From contig NZ_AJLF01000002.1 in NCBI RefSeq assembly GCF_000258515.1, positions 434,001-498,000 of the forward strand: a stretch of 64,000 nucleotides of DNA. The letters are read 5' to 3'. Below are positions 25,821 to 35,291 of this stretch, in pieces (position 1 is the stretch's first letter; each line of letters opens with the position of its first letter). The position numbers and the translations under genes are program-made. The notes beneath the pieces are model-generated. The model ran no database searches, was not told the origin of the DNA, and saw nothing but the letters and a program-made list of their open reading frames with translations. The stretch comes from Thermococcus zilligii AN1 (GTDB taxonomy: Archaea > Methanobacteriota_B > Thermococci > Thermococcales > Thermococcaceae).

Positions 25821-26324
25821 ATGGAGGTTCCGCTGAACCCGGTCGGGAGGGAGGAGATCCACAGGCTTGAGAGCATACTCCTCTTCGCGACGCTCTTCAG
25901 GCCTGAAGTGATAGAGCTGATAAAGGATCCCGCGGAGAGGCTCACCTGGGTTGACAGCTTAGCTGTTGCCGCTGGAGCGATAGCCAGGGAGAAAGCCGGC
26001 ATGACCACAGGCGAAATAGCGGAGGAGCTCGGCAGGACTGAGGCGACCATCAGGAAGCACATCAAGGGCGAGACGAAAGCTGGCCAGCTCGTCAGAGAAA
26101 CTTACGAGCTCATAAAGCAGGGCAGGCTTGACGAGCTCGTCAGGAACGTCGAGGTATTAGCCGGAGGCGGAAAACTTGTTCCGGAGGAGGAGTGCAGGAA
26201 GCTCGAGGAGAGGGTCAGGGAGCTTGAGGAGGAGAACCGCGAGCTGAAGGTCAAGGTCGAGAACGTCAGAAAAATCCTCAGTGACACGCTCGAGAGGGTA
26301 AGGGAGATAGAAAAGCTGCTTTGA
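25821..26324 (+). CDS. HTH and coiled-coil predicted transcriptional regulator
   Basis: 167 aa from ATG 25821, chosen for the strong AAGGAGGTGATGGGG site; the in-frame start at 25794 inside the KaiC gene is less likely. An HTH lies at about 75-100 (MTTGEIAEELGRTEATIRKH), followed by a long coiled coil (ECRKLEERVRELEEENREL onward). It fits the predicted archaeal regulator group of KaiC-linked proteins. It probably binds DNA as a coiled-coil dimer and may control its own operon. Confidence 0.72.
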   Translation: MEVPLNPVGREEIHRLESILLFATLFRPEVIELIKDPAERLTWVDSLAVAAGAIAREKAGMTTGEIAEELGRTEATIRKHIKGETKAGQLVRETYELIKQGRLDELVRNVEVLAGGGKLVPEEECRKLEERVRELEEENRELKVKVENVRKILSDTLERVREIEKLL

Positions 26325-26326
26325 CT

Positions 26327-26755
26327 TCAGTGCCCGTTTCCGTTCTTTCTCAGGGCCTCTTCCCAGGTCATTATCATGTGGGTGAAGGTTCCGTCCTCTT
26401 CCGCGATTCCGCGCTTTATCTCTGAGACGTGGGCGTACTTGGCCCTGAACTGCTCAAGGATGTAGTCGACGGCCTTCTCCGGATTGGCCTTTGTGCCGCA
26501 GGTGTAAACGTCCAGAGCGGCGTAGCCTCTTTCCGGCCAGGTGTGGACTGAGATGTGGCTTTCGGCGACGATCACAACTCCACTCACTCCAGTCGGCGAG
26601 AACCTGAAGAAATAGCTCGATTTTACCTCCATGTTGCTTACCTTCGCCGCCTCGAGGAATATCTGTCTTACCCTGTCAGCGTTACCGATAACCTCGGGAT
26701 CGCAGCCGGCCGCCTCAACAACGTAGTGGAACCCGATCGTCTCTATCTCGCTCAT
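26327..26755 (-). CDS. speD: S-adenosylmethionine decarboxylase proenzyme
   Basis: 142 aa from ATG 26755 (GGTGAGGGCC upstream). AESHISVHTWPERGYAALD holds the self-cleavage site between Glu65 and Ser66; Ser66 becomes the pyruvoyl group. The downstream CGT block (DVYTCGTKANPEKA) holds the catalytic Cys. It supplies decarboxylated SAM for long-chain polyamines, abundant in hyperthermophiles. Convergent with the regulator gene, two bases between stops. Confidence 0.95.
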   Translation of the reverse strand: MSEIETIGFHYVVEAAGCDPEVIGNADRVRQIFLEAAKVSNMEVKSSYFFRFSPTGVSGVVIVAESHISVHTWPERGYAALDVYTCGTKANPEKAVDYILEQFRAKYAHVSEIKRGIAEEDGTFTHMIMTWEEALRKNGNGH

Positions 26756-26764
26756 GGCCCTCAC

Positions 26765-27076
26765 CCATCTTCTTACTGCGGGCTTCCCTTTTTAAATTTA
26801 AGCCTCAATCGAAGAGAAACTAACTGGCCGTTTCTGGTTTGAAAAGCTCCGAACGGACTTAAAATCCAACAAACGCGAAATTACTGGCCGTTTTCCGAAT
26901 TTGGAAAGCTTTACTGATAAACTACCTTTAGGGTTGGTTTTTGTTCTTTTGTCCGGCTCAGGGCCCATGTTTTTGGCTTCTTCCCGACCACTAATTTTAA
27001 AACCGTTCCGTCTATTATTGCGATAGTGGGCTATCCAAAGCCAGAGGTAGTGAAACAAAATCCGCGGGGTGTGGTT
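26765..27076. other. AT-rich intergenic region between speD and secF with paired repeats
   Basis: This 312-bp gap is richer in A/T than its surroundings and has no convincing gene. It holds the divergent promoters (CCTTTTTAAATTT near 26790 for speD; CTAATTTTAAAACC near 26992 for secF). ACTGGCCGTTT occurs at 26823-26833 and again at 26883-26893, exactly 60 bp apart and each followed about 10 bases later by AAAGCT. Confidence 0.5.
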
Positions 27077-28012
27077 ATGGCAGCTAAAAAACCAAAGGGG
27101 AAAGCTTCCTCCGACGGGGAGATTATGAATCAGAAGCAGAAAAGACTCTCATTCCTGGTCAGCATGGAGCCGAAGAAAATGATCCTCTATCCCTTTGTGG
27201 TGTTCGTTCTTGCGCTTCTCCTTTTGGCAGTACACCCTCCTGAGAGGGGCATAGACCTCAGGGGAGGAGTTGTCGTAACGGTTTACAATGTTGACGCTTC
27301 ACCCGATGAGCTCGCCTCCTATCTGACCGATAAGACGGGAACTGAACTCCACGCTGAAAGGTTCCACGACTCAATAAACGGAATAACCGGAATAAGGATA
27401 TACGCACCGGCCGATGCAAATCCGGATCTTATCTCGGATTTAATCAAGGCCAGATATCCCAATGCGGACATTACTCCAAGGGTTGTTGATCCAACCTTCG
27501 GTAAGATCGCGCAGAGGCAGGGCATAAAGGCGGTGGCATATGCTTTTATTGGCATGGCCATCGTGGTCTTCCTGTTCTTCAGGGACCCCATACCCTCGGG
27601 AACGATAATCTTTTCGGCGTTCTCTGATATGGTGATAGCGCTCGCTATCATGGGACTCCTCGGGATAAAGCTGACGACGGCAACGATAGCGGCACTGCTC
27701 ATGCTCATAGGTTACACCGTTGACAGCAACATTCTTCTAACGACCAGACTCCTGAGGAGGAAAGAGGACACGGTTGAAGACGCTTATCTCTCGGCTGTTT
27801 CCACAGGCTTCACGATGAGCACCACGACCCTCGGTGCTCTCATAGTGCTTTGGTTGGTTTCCACTTCGGACGTTATAGACAGCATAACGATAGTCCTCAT
27901 CTTCGGCCTTCTCGCGGACTTCATGAACACGTGGATATTCAACGCCGGCGTGCTGAGGTGGTACATAGTGAGTCCTTACAGGTTCTCGATAAAGCTCAGG
28001 AGGGGTAGCTGA
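27077..28012 (+). CDS. secF: Protein-export membrane protein SecF
   Basis: 311 aa from ATG 27077 (CGCGGGGTGTGGTT upstream). One helix near residue 40 precedes an external domain (RGIDLRGGVVVTV), then five helices including YTVDSNILLTTRLL and the conserved FGLLADFMNTW. SecDF uses ion gradient to help complete Sec-dependent export. Archaeal order secF-secD is kept, joined by a TGATG overlap. Confidence 0.95.
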   Translation: MAAKKPKGKASSDGEIMNQKQKRLSFLVSMEPKKMILYPFVVFVLALLLLAVHPPERGIDLRGGVVVTVYNVDASPDELASYLTDKTGTELHAERFHDSINGITGIRIYAPADANPDLISDLIKARYPNADITPRVVDPTFGKIAQRQGIKAVAYAFIGMAIVVFLFFRDPIPSGTIIFSAFSDMVIALAIMGLLGIKLTTATIAALLMLIGYTVDSNILLTTRLLRRKEDTVEDAYLSAVSTGFTMSTTTLGALIVLWLVSTSDVIDSITIVLIFGLLADFMNTWIFNAGVLRWYIVSPYRFSIKLRRGS

Positions 28013-29586
28013 TGGCCAGAAAAAGGGGTATCAAAGCCCTCCTGCTCAACTGGAGGGTTCTTCTGCTCATACTCTCCCTGATCGGCTCAATAGCGGCAAT
28101 AGCCGTGAACGGTCTCACGTATGGAATAGACATTGGAGGTGGCGTTGCCCTAATTGCCAAGCCCGATAGGCCTCTCAGCGGGGAGGAAGTCGATGGAATA
28201 GCTTCATCTCTCCAGAACAGACTCAACACCTTCGGCGTTAAGGACATAACCATCGAATCCCAGCGCGATCCTGAGACTGGAGAAACTCTCTTCGTTGTTA
28301 AGGTGGCCAACGTCACCCTTGACGAGGCCAAGCAGATAAAGAACCTCATAGAAAGCCAGGGTGTCCTTTACATGGAGCTGGACGGCGTTGTTTTTGCAAG
28401 GGGGAGCGACGTTACAGTTTACTCAAGCAACTATGGTCTCGATCTGCAGAGATGCCCGACCTGCTGGTACGTTGGCTTCACCCTATCCGGGGACTCCCTG
28501 AAAAAGTTCAACGAGCTGAAGAAGGGAAAGGCCGGCTGGCCTGTTGATATTTTCCTGGATCCTCCCGTCAACTCTCTGATCGTTGTTTCCGACAGGGTTT
28601 ACAGCACGATGCAGGGCTTTTTAGGCGAGCCGGTATCAGGAACCCCCAAGCCCCTTGTCCAGAGGATCAGCGAGGCCTTCAACATTACCGTAGTCAAATA
28701 CCAAAATCAGAGCGCTGGAGAGCTTGTAAAAAACGCCACGTCCTTGGGCAAGGATACGATAATCGTGGTGGATCTCCCGGAGGAGTTATACACCAAGGTT
28801 AAGAACGAACTTCTCCAGTCCAACCTGGGAGTGCGTGTTTCGTATTACTCCCCACAGCAGGGTGAGGACCCGAAGAGCTTTGTCGCCAGGATATTGCACT
28901 TGTACGGGCCATACGTCCTGAGTGCTGAGGTAGTGGAGGGGGACAGCAACAGCTTCCAGCTCACCGGAAGCGCCGCAACCAAGGAGGAGGCCCTCCAGGA
29001 AGCTAAGAGAATATACAGCGTCCTGAGGAGCGGTTCGCTTCCGACCAAGCTCGGGGTTATAAGCGAGGAGTACATATCACCCACCCTTGGATCCAGCTTT
29101 AAGAAGCAGGCCCTCATGGCGGGACTTGGGGCTTTAATAGCGGTTCTCCTGGCGATATACTTCCACTACAGGAGATGGAAGCTGGCCATCCCAATCGCCA
29201 GCACGAGCCTCTTTGAGGTCATCATAATCCTTGGCATGGCGTCCCTTATCCGCTGGAACCTGGATCTTCCAAGTATAGCGGGCATCATAGCGGCAATAGG
29301 TACGGGCGTTGATCAGCAGATAGTCATAACCGATGAGCTCCTCGGCGGGTCGAGCGCTGAAGGGGTGAGCAGGAGAATGGGCCTCCTGAGGAGAATGGCC
29401 AGGGCCTTCTTTGTAATACTGGCCTCGGCGACAACCACAATAGTTGCAATGAGTTTTCTCCTGTTTTACTTCGTCGGAACCCTGAAGGGATTCGCCGTTA
29501 CTACGATACTGGGAGTCCTCATAGGTATCCTCATAACAAGACCAGCCTACGCTGAGATAGCCAAGTACCTGCTCTCGCTCGAGTGA
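28012..29586 (+). CDS. secD: Protein-export membrane protein SecD
   Basis: 524 aa. The family motif GIDIGGGVALIA is at about residues 38-49, a large external domain follows, and six membrane helices are clustered after residue 370 (GTGVDQQIVITDELLG, ILVGILITRP-like end). It partners SecF in the membrane. The ATG overlaps the secF stop and its own stop is 35 bp before trkA. Confidence 0.95.
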   Translation: MARKRGIKALLLNWRVLLLILSLIGSIAAIAVNGLTYGIDIGGGVALIAKPDRPLSGEEVDGIASSLQNRLNTFGVKDITIESQRDPETGETLFVVKVANVTLDEAKQIKNLIESQGVLYMELDGVVFARGSDVTVYSSNYGLDLQRCPTCWYVGFTLSGDSLKKFNELKKGKAGWPVDIFLDPPVNSLIVVSDRVYSTMQGFLGEPVSGTPKPLVQRISEAFNITVVKYQNQSAGELVKNATSLGKDTIIVVDLPEELYTKVKNELLQSNLGVRVSYYSPQQGEDPKSFVARILHLYGPYVLSAEVVEGDSNSFQLTGSAATKEEALQEAKRIYSVLRSGSLPTKLGVISEEYISPTLGSSFKKQALMAGLGALIAVLLAIYFHYRRWKLAIPIASTSLFEVIIILGMASLIRWNLDLPSIAGIIAAIGTGVDQQIVITDELLGGSSAEGVSRRMGLLRRMARAFFVILASATTTIVAMSFLLFYFVGTLKGFAVTTILGVLIGILITRPAYAEIAKYLLSLE

Positions 29587-29621
29587 TTTTTTCTTTTTAC
29601 ACTACTCGATGGGTGGTAGGG

Positions 29622-30308
29622 ATGTTTGTGGTCATAATGGGCGCCGGCAGGGTTGGGTATCTGGTTGCCAAGCTACTGGAGAGTGAGGGACACGATGTTA
29701 CCGTGATAGAGCAGAACAGCGAGAGGGCTCAGGAGCTTTCCCTCCTTATAAACGGCCTCGTCATTGAAGGAGACGCCACAGACCCAAAAATCCTTGAAGA
29801 TGCGAACATAAAGCAGGCGGATGCCTTCGCGGCCTTGACTGGAAAGGACGATGCAAACATCCTGGCCTGCATCTTGGCAAAGAACCTGAACCCTGAGATA
29901 TACACCGCGCTCAGGATCAGCAACCCGAAGAACAAGAAGATATTCGAGCAGCTTCAGGATCTGAAGAAGTACTTCAACTTTATAATCTCCCCGGAGGAGA
30001 TAGCGGCTGAGTACATCTCCAGGAGCATAACAAGCCCCGGCTTTGACAGGGTGCTCTTCCCGAAGGAGGGGGCCGAGATAGTCAGGTTTGAGGTAACTCC
30101 GGAGAGCTGGGTCGCTGGAAAGTCCGTTAAGGAACTAAACCTTCCGAAGGACTCTCTGATAGTCGCCATATACGACAAAAAGGGCACCCTGATAATCCCC
30201 TCCGGTGACACCAGGCTCCCGGAAAGGGGTTCGCTCATAATCTTCGCCAAGACCGGGGTCCTTGACAGCATCAAAGAGATATTCGAAAGGAAAAAATCAT
30301 CGGAGTGA
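29622..30308 (+). CDS. trkA: TrkA-family K+ channel/transporter regulatory subunit
   Basis: 228 aa from ATG 29622 (GGGTGGTAGGG upstream). Residues 1-130 are an RCK_N domain with the nucleotide-binding GAGRVGYLVAKLLESEG and the acidic end of strand 2; residues 140-228 are RCK_C. It gates a Trk/Ktr membrane partner, absent here, in response to NAD(H) or ATP. Its last 12 bases overlap the convergent ACD gene. Confidence 0.9.
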   Translation: MFVVIMGAGRVGYLVAKLLESEGHDVTVIEQNSERAQELSLLINGLVIEGDATDPKILEDANIKQADAFAALTGKDDANILACILAKNLNPEIYTALRISNPKNKKIFEQLQDLKKYFNFIISPEEIAAEYISRSITSPGFDRVLFPKEGAEIVRFEVTPESWVAGKSVKELNLPKDSLIVAIYDKKGTLIIPSGDTRLPERGSLIIFAKTGVLDSIKEIFERKKSSE

Positions 30309-31622
30309 GAGCCATTTCAGGGCCTTTGCCGCCCTTTCTGGCGTTGGGAAGTTCTTTATTCCTTTTTCCTCAAGCAGCTTAACCCCATCCCTGACGAGCT
30401 CCCCCGCCATGAAGTTCACTATCAAAGGCTTGTTGCACTCAGCGTCGATTACTGCCTTAGCTATCTCCTCGCTCGGGATGAATATCGGCGGCACGCATAT
30501 CACGAGGAGAGAGTCAACGTTTTCATCCCTGCAAACGGTCTCAATTGTTCTCCGGTACCTTTCGTAGTCTGCATCTGCTATGAGGTCAATGGGGTTCTTG
30601 ATGGAGCACTGGGGAGGGAGGAAGGAGCGGAGCTTTTGCACCGTTTCCTCGCTCAACTCAGCCATCTCAAGGCCGAGCTTTTCCAGCTTGTCCGTTGCTA
30701 AAACACCCGGCCCGCCGGAGTTGGTTATCACTGCCACCCTCTTCCCCGTTTTTGGATACATCTCAAAGGCCTTGGCAGCGTCAAAGAGCTCCTCCATCTC
30801 CTCGACCTCTATGGCGCCGGCCTGTCTGAATACCGCGCGGTAAATCTCATAGCTTCCCGCGAGGGAACCGGTATGGGAAGCCGCAGCTTTGGCGCCGCTC
30901 GCGCTCTTTCCGGCCTTGAGTACTATGACCGGCTTTTTGCTTGCCGCGTAGCTGAGCGCTTTCATGAAGCGCTTCCCCTCCTTAACCCCCTCTATGTAGA
31001 GGGCTATTACTTTGGTATTCTCGTCGTCGGCGAAGTATTCGAGAAAGTCGCTCTCGTTGAGGTCAGCCGCGTTTCCATAGCTTACGAAGGCCGAGAAGCC
31101 CACTCCCTCCTCGTTGCCCATCGCCAAGGCCGCCCCTCCAAAGGCCCCGCTCTGGCTGATCAGGGCCAAACCGCCTGGCCTTACGCGGACCTCAAAGGAG
31201 CCGAAGAACTTCCCGTGGACACCGAAGATTCCGGCGCAGTTGGGGCCTATGATTCTAACACCGTGCTTTTTCGCCTTTTCAACCAGCTCGCGCTCCAGCT
31301 CAATGTTTCCAGCCTCAGAAAAGCCCGCGCTTATGACGATGGCACCCCTGATGAGCGGGCCAATCTCGTCTATCAGAGCGGGAACGATGTTAGCTGGGAC
31401 AGCTATTATTGCAACATCAACTGGCTCATCAAGCCTTTCCCGGATTTCGAAGGTCTTTCCAGCGACTTCAACGGTTCCACCCTTCAGGCTGACCGGAATG
31501 ATTCTCCCCTCAAAGCCGCCCTCCACAATATTCCTGAGGATCTCGTAGGCTATGGCACCTCTTTTAAACGATCCAAAAACGGCAACGCTTTTTGGATAGA
31601 AGAAGAAAGACAGTCCGGCCAT
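30297..31622 (-). CDS. ADP-forming acyl-CoA synthetase alpha subunit
   Basis: 441 aa from ATG 31622 with AAAAGGAGGTGAAAGT upstream. It has a CoA-binding domain (YPKSVAVFGSFKRG), a ligase domain with ISQSGAFGGA, and the phosphohistidine loop ASHTGSLAGS. These enzymes convert acyl-CoA, ADP and Pi to acid, CoA and ATP, the ATP-yielding last step of sugar and peptide fermentation fed by POR and VOR. Thermococcales have several alpha paralogues with different acid preferences; which one this is cannot be told. The beta subunit is not adjacent. Confidence 0.9.
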   Translation of the reverse strand: MAGLSFFFYPKSVAVFGSFKRGAIAYEILRNIVEGGFEGRIIPVSLKGGTVEVAGKTFEIRERLDEPVDVAIIAVPANIVPALIDEIGPLIRGAIVISAGFSEAGNIELERELVEKAKKHGVRIIGPNCAGIFGVHGKFFGSFEVRVRPGGLALISQSGAFGGAALAMGNEEGVGFSAFVSYGNAADLNESDFLEYFADDENTKVIALYIEGVKEGKRFMKALSYAASKKPVIVLKAGKSASGAKAAASHTGSLAGSYEIYRAVFRQAGAIEVEEMEELFDAAKAFEMYPKTGKRVAVITNSGGPGVLATDKLEKLGLEMAELSEETVQKLRSFLPPQCSIKNPIDLIADADYERYRRTIETVCRDENVDSLLVICVPPIFIPSEEIAKAVIDAECNKPLIVNFMAGELVRDGVKLLEEKGIKNFPTPERAAKALKWLSLR

Positions 31623-31734
31623 ACTTTCACCTCCTTTTGGGATGGGTATTTCCCGATGGCTTGTTTGAATTTTCGTTCTAACTGCTTCCAAAAGCCTTAA
31701 AGATGTTTGGGACAACTTCCTCTAAGGGGGTTCC

Positions 31735-32571
31735 ATGAAGTTCGGGGTAGTCGCCCGCAGGGACAAAGAGGAGGCCCTAAAACTCGCCTACAGGGTGTAC
31801 GACTTCCTCAGGATTAGCGGTTACGATGTGGTAGTTGATTCAGAAACGTACCAGAACCTTCCCCAGTTTGACCCGGGGAGGGTTCTTCCGCTCGAGGAGT
31901 TCGACGTGGATGTAATAATCGTGATAGGCGGAGACGGTACGATACTCAGAGTGGAGCACAAGACAAAGAGGGATTTTCCGATACTCAGCATCAACATGGG
32001 TACCCTGGGTTTTCTTACGGAGGTTGAGCCCCACGAGACCTTTTTTGCCCTCAGCAGGTTTCTTGGGGGAGAATACTACATCGATGAGAGGATGAAGCTG
32101 AGAACCTACATAAACGGGGAAAACGTTATCCCGGATGCTCTCAACGAGAACGCCATACTTACGGGAATTCCGGGCAAGATAGTGCACTTAAAATACTATG
32201 TTGATGGTGGTCTGGCGGATGAGTTCCGGGCGGATGGGATCATAATAGCGACCCCCACTGGATCGACGGGTTATTCCCTCTCCGCCGGTGGGCCCTTCGT
32301 TGATCCCCGGCTGGAGCTTTTTGTGATAACCCCTCTGAACCCGATAGCCCTGGGTTCCAGGCCAATGGTCGTCCCCTCCACGAGCGAAATTGAGGTAATT
32401 TCTCTTCCGCCGGAGAGGGAGCTTATTCTCGCAGTGGATGGACAGTTCTACACGAGGCTTGAGCCGGGAGCCGACATAAAAATAAGGAAATCCCCCAGAA
32501 AGACGAAGTTCATCCGTTTTTCCCACGAGATTTATCCGAGGTATCCTCTCCGCCTAAAGAGGCGGTTTTAG
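31735..32571 (+). CDS. nadK: NAD kinase
   Basis: 278 aa. The GGDGT motif ([10 protein letters not shown]), [10 protein letters not shown], and [14 protein letters not shown] are diagnostic of the polyphosphate/ATP-dependent NAD kinase family. It makes NADP. It starts at ATG 31735 after a TAAGGGGG site and its 3' end overlaps the convergent membrane protein gene by 62 bp, an unusually long overlap. Confidence 0.95.
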   Translation: MKFGVVARRDKEEALKLAYRVYDFLRISGYDVVVDSETYQNLPQFDPGRVLPLEEFDVDVIIVIGGDGTILRVEHKTKRDFPILSINMGTLGFLTEVEPHETFFALSRFLGGEYYIDERMKLRTYINGENVIPDALNENAILTGIPGKIVHLKYYVDGGLADEFRADGIIIATPTGSTGYSLSAGGPFVDPRLELFVITPLNPIALGSRPMVVPSTSEIEVISLPPERELILAVDGQFYTRLEPGADIKIRKSPRKTKFIRFSHEIYPRYPLRLKRRF

Positions 32572-33565
32572 GCTTTAAACCAAACTTTGCAACGAAGATA
32601 ATTCCCGCTACCAATGGAAGCCAGAACGAGATTATTCTGTCCAGAATGCTTGCAGTTACCGCCATTTCCCTTGTTATCCCCAGCAGGACAAAGGATCCCG
32701 CGGTGACCGCTTCTATCAACCCAGCGCCTCCTGGAATAATGCTTATCAGTCCGACCGCAGTCCCTATCATCTGGACTACCATCACATCGGTGAAACTCAC
32801 CCGGTGGCTCAGGCTTATGAAGATGAAGTAGCTCCTGAGGAGTACAAAGAACCACGTGAGGAACGAGTATCCCAGGGCCACTGTGAACGTTTTTCTGTCC
32901 CGTGATATTGTTCTCAGGCCGTTCGCGAAGTGAGGTATGTTAGTTTCAACGAGCTGGCCAAATTTTTCCTCGTACTTTAACACCCTCGAGGGCATTATCC
33001 TTGCCAGTAACCTGAAAAGCCCGAACAAAATCTTTCTCATTCTGCTCTCGCTGGCTATTATGACGGTTGCAAGCCCTGTGAGGGAAATGATGATAACATT
33101 GAGGAGAAGGAGCAGGGTGAAGAGGGAGTAGACCCCCCTCCAGTAGGCATAGAACATTGAGAAGAGCATCATAACCATGACCGGGATTAGATCCAGGATT
33201 CTGTCCGCTGTGATACTCGCGAGTATTCTTCCGTATGATGGCCCTGTCCTCCCTGCAAGGTAGTAGGCTCTGATGGCTTCCCCTCCGCCTCTGGCGCCCG
33301 GGGTTATGTTGTTGAAGAGTATTCCAACAAACAGCGCCGCAAGAGTGTCCCTGAACCTTGCTTTAACCCCGACTCCCTCGAGCAGAACATGCCACCTAAG
33401 GGCCCAGGTTATTATACCCCCCAGATAGGCAAGCAGAGCCGCTCCAAGCCATGTTAGGCTGGCTCCGCTGAGTATTGTGAGCACCTCCTCGGTTCCAGCC
33501 CACCAGACGAGGGCCAATATTACCGCAAGGCCCGCGAGGAAGGGTAGCGCTTTTTTCCACTCCAT
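32510..33565 (-). CDS. Flippase-like integral membrane protein (UPF0104/AglD2 family)
   Basis: 351 aa with about eight hydrophobic helices. The signatures [19 protein letters not shown] and [11 protein letters not shown] belong to the lysylphosphatidylglycerol synthetase TM-region/UPF0104 family, which in archaea is linked to lipid-carrier glycosylation or flipping. A short charged tail ends the protein. It is four bases downstream of the RNA methyltransferase gene. Confidence 0.85.
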   Translation of the reverse strand: MEWKKALPFLAGLAVILALVWWAGTEEVLTILSGASLTWLGAALLAYLGGIITWALRWHVLLEGVGVKARFRDTLAALFVGILFNNITPGARGGGEAIRAYYLAGRTGPSYGRILASITADRILDLIPVMVMMLFSMFYAYWRGVYSLFTLLLLLNVIIISLTGLATVIIASESRMRKILFGLFRLLARIMPSRVLKYEEKFGQLVETNIPHFANGLRTISRDRKTFTVALGYSFLTWFFVLLRSYFIFISLSHRVSFTDVMVVQMIGTAVGLISIIPGGAGLIEAVTAGSFVLLGITREMAVTASILDRIISFWLPLVAGIIFVAKFGLKPKTASLGGEDTSDKSRGKNG

Positions 33566-33568
33566 CCC

Positions 33569-34720
33569 TTACACCTTCCTTAGCTTGGCTATGAAGAAGC
33601 CCTGCGTCATATGCCTGTTGGGGTAGAACCTCTGGACTCCTTCGATTCCAATCCCCGGGGAGGCTATGAATAGCGGTTGCTCCTCGAGCTTTAGGCCTTT
33701 TTCGAGCATGAACTTCACGTTTGCTTCGTTCTCCTCGTAGCTTATCGTGCAGGTGGAGTAAACGAGAACGCCATCCCTCTTGAGGGACTTTATGGCCGCC
33801 CAGATGAAGGCCCTTTGATACCTGGCCGTGGCCTCTATGTCCTTCGGCGTTCTGCTCTCCCAGAGCTTTGGCCTTATTCCCAGGGCCGTGCACGGCGCAT
33901 CGAGGAGGATCTTATCGGCCTTTATCCCCAGCTCGGGAAGCTTTCTGGAGTCCATGTGGAGCAGCTTAACGTTCTTAACGCCCAGCCTGTTCAGCTCTTC
34001 CTCCATCTTTTTGAGCCTGTTCCTGGATTTGTCTATGGCGATTATCTCTCCCCTGTTCCCCATGAGCTGGGCTATGTGGCCGGTCTTTCCGCCGGGGGCG
34101 GCGGCCATGTCTATGACCAGGTCTTCCTCGCCCGGCTCAAGAACCCTCGCGGTTACCATCGAAGGCAGGCTTTGGGCGTAGAACAGGCCCTCCCTGAAGG
34201 ACTCCAGCTCGCTCAGGCTTGGAAGTTTGAACTTGGGGAGGGTCACCTCGACCGCCAATCCCCTCGTTGAGGTTTCCATTTCCTTCGCGCTCATCCTCGC
34301 TATCCCAACTCCGACCAAAAGGCCCTTCGGGTCTCTTATCTCCACTTCGTCACCGGGTTTTATGTCTCCATCCGCCTTCAGAACCCCCGGTGCGTAGAGC
34401 ATGGCCCCCTGGTAAACGCTCTCCGCCGCAAACTTATTGGCGACGACTTTTTTAAGGCCCGGGTTGTAATCGTCGTCAAAGTTTGGCCCTTCCCTCTCGA
34501 AGTATATACCCTCCTTGAGGTAGGGGCTCCTCTTCGGTTTCAGGCCCTCCTTTTTCAGTACCTCCATAAGCTTCGAGCGGCTCGTTTTGAGTGTGTTCAC
34601 CCTTATGTAGTACTTCTCCACCGGAGTTCTGAGGGAGGCCATTATCTCATCCGCTTCGCTCCCGAAGAGCCCCCGATAGTATTCCCTCAGCTCACCTGGA
34701 AAGGCCTCCTCGTAACCCAT
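33569..34720 (-). CDS. RNA (cytosine-C5) methyltransferase with PUA domain
   Basis: 383 aa. A PUA domain (about 90-165) sits within the N-terminal part, and the NSUN/RsmB catalytic domain follows with MAAAPGGKTGHIAQLM (SAM site), LDAPCTALG and STCTISYEENE, the two catalytic cysteines. It methylates cytosine in tRNA or rRNA; the exact site is not readable from sequence. Closely related Pyrococcus proteins modify tRNA. Confidence 0.92.
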   Translation of the reverse strand: MGYEEAFPGELREYYRGLFGSEADEIMASLRTPVEKYYIRVNTLKTSRSKLMEVLKKEGLKPKRSPYLKEGIYFEREGPNFDDDYNPGLKKVVANKFAAESVYQGAMLYAPGVLKADGDIKPGDEVEIRDPKGLLVGVGIARMSAKEMETSTRGLAVEVTLPKFKLPSLSELESFREGLFYAQSLPSMVTARVLEPGEEDLVIDMAAAPGGKTGHIAQLMGNRGEIIAIDKSRNRLKKMEEELNRLGVKNVKLLHMDSRKLPELGIKADKILLDAPCTALGIRPKLWESRTPKDIEATARYQRAFIWAAIKSLKRDGVLVYSTCTISYEENEANVKFMLEKGLKLEEQPLFIASPGIGIEGVQRFYPNRHMTQGFFIAKLRKV

Positions 34721-34729
34721 AGCGACACC

Positions 34730-35257
34730 TCACAGGTCGAAGATCCCAAAGCGCTTGCCCAAGTCTATGAGTTTGTAAATGCCCTCCTTTAGCTCTTCGG
34801 CGCTTTCAAAGTTGGCCTCGAACTGGAAGACCCTCTCCTCGCTATTGGATATCTTCTCAAGTATTTCACCCGGCGAGACTCCCCCGTCGCGCCTCCAGTT
34901 GTAGACGTCGTTCAGGAAGTCCTCCGCACCATATATGAAGCTCCTGCGGAAGGTTTCGGTGAACGGTCCGATGAAGTTCTCGCTCACCTTTTCCTTCGGA
35001 ACGGCAACGACGAAGTAGTAACTTTCCGGTGTGGCACCGACTTCAATCTGGGGCTTTATCTCGAAGGCAGGGTGGGGGTATTTCATCTCCTCCCACTCGC
35101 CGTCCAGAAAGATGTAAGCCCCGAATACCTCCTCAACGTCCTCCACCTTGAAACCCTCGCTCGGGAGCTCGGCCTTGAGTTCCTCGTTGAGGGTGAAAAT
35201 GTCTTCCCAGATCCTGTTGAGAAGCGAATGGATCTCCCTAACCATACCTTTTTTCAT
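34730..35257 (-). CDS. DUF3201 family protein
   Basis: 175 aa from ATG 35257 (GGTGGGGCAC upstream). The sequence resembles the Thermococcales family typified by Pyrococcus PH1010, a structural-genomics target of unknown function. It is acidic, soluble, with a YYFVVAVPKEKV strand and FQFEANFESAEEL near the end. It lies nine bases upstream of the RNA methyltransferase, suggesting cotranscription. Confidence 0.75.
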   Translation of the reverse strand: MKKGMVREIHSLLNRIWEDIFTLNEELKAELPSEGFKVEDVEEVFGAYIFLDGEWEEMKYPHPAFEIKPQIEVGATPESYYFVVAVPKEKVSENFIGPFTETFRRSFIYGAEDFLNDVYNWRRDGGVSPGEILEKISNSEERVFQFEANFESAEELKEGIYKLIDLGKRFGIFDL

Positions 35258-35291
35258 GTGCCCCACCAAAAATGGAAAAGGGGGTGTGCTT

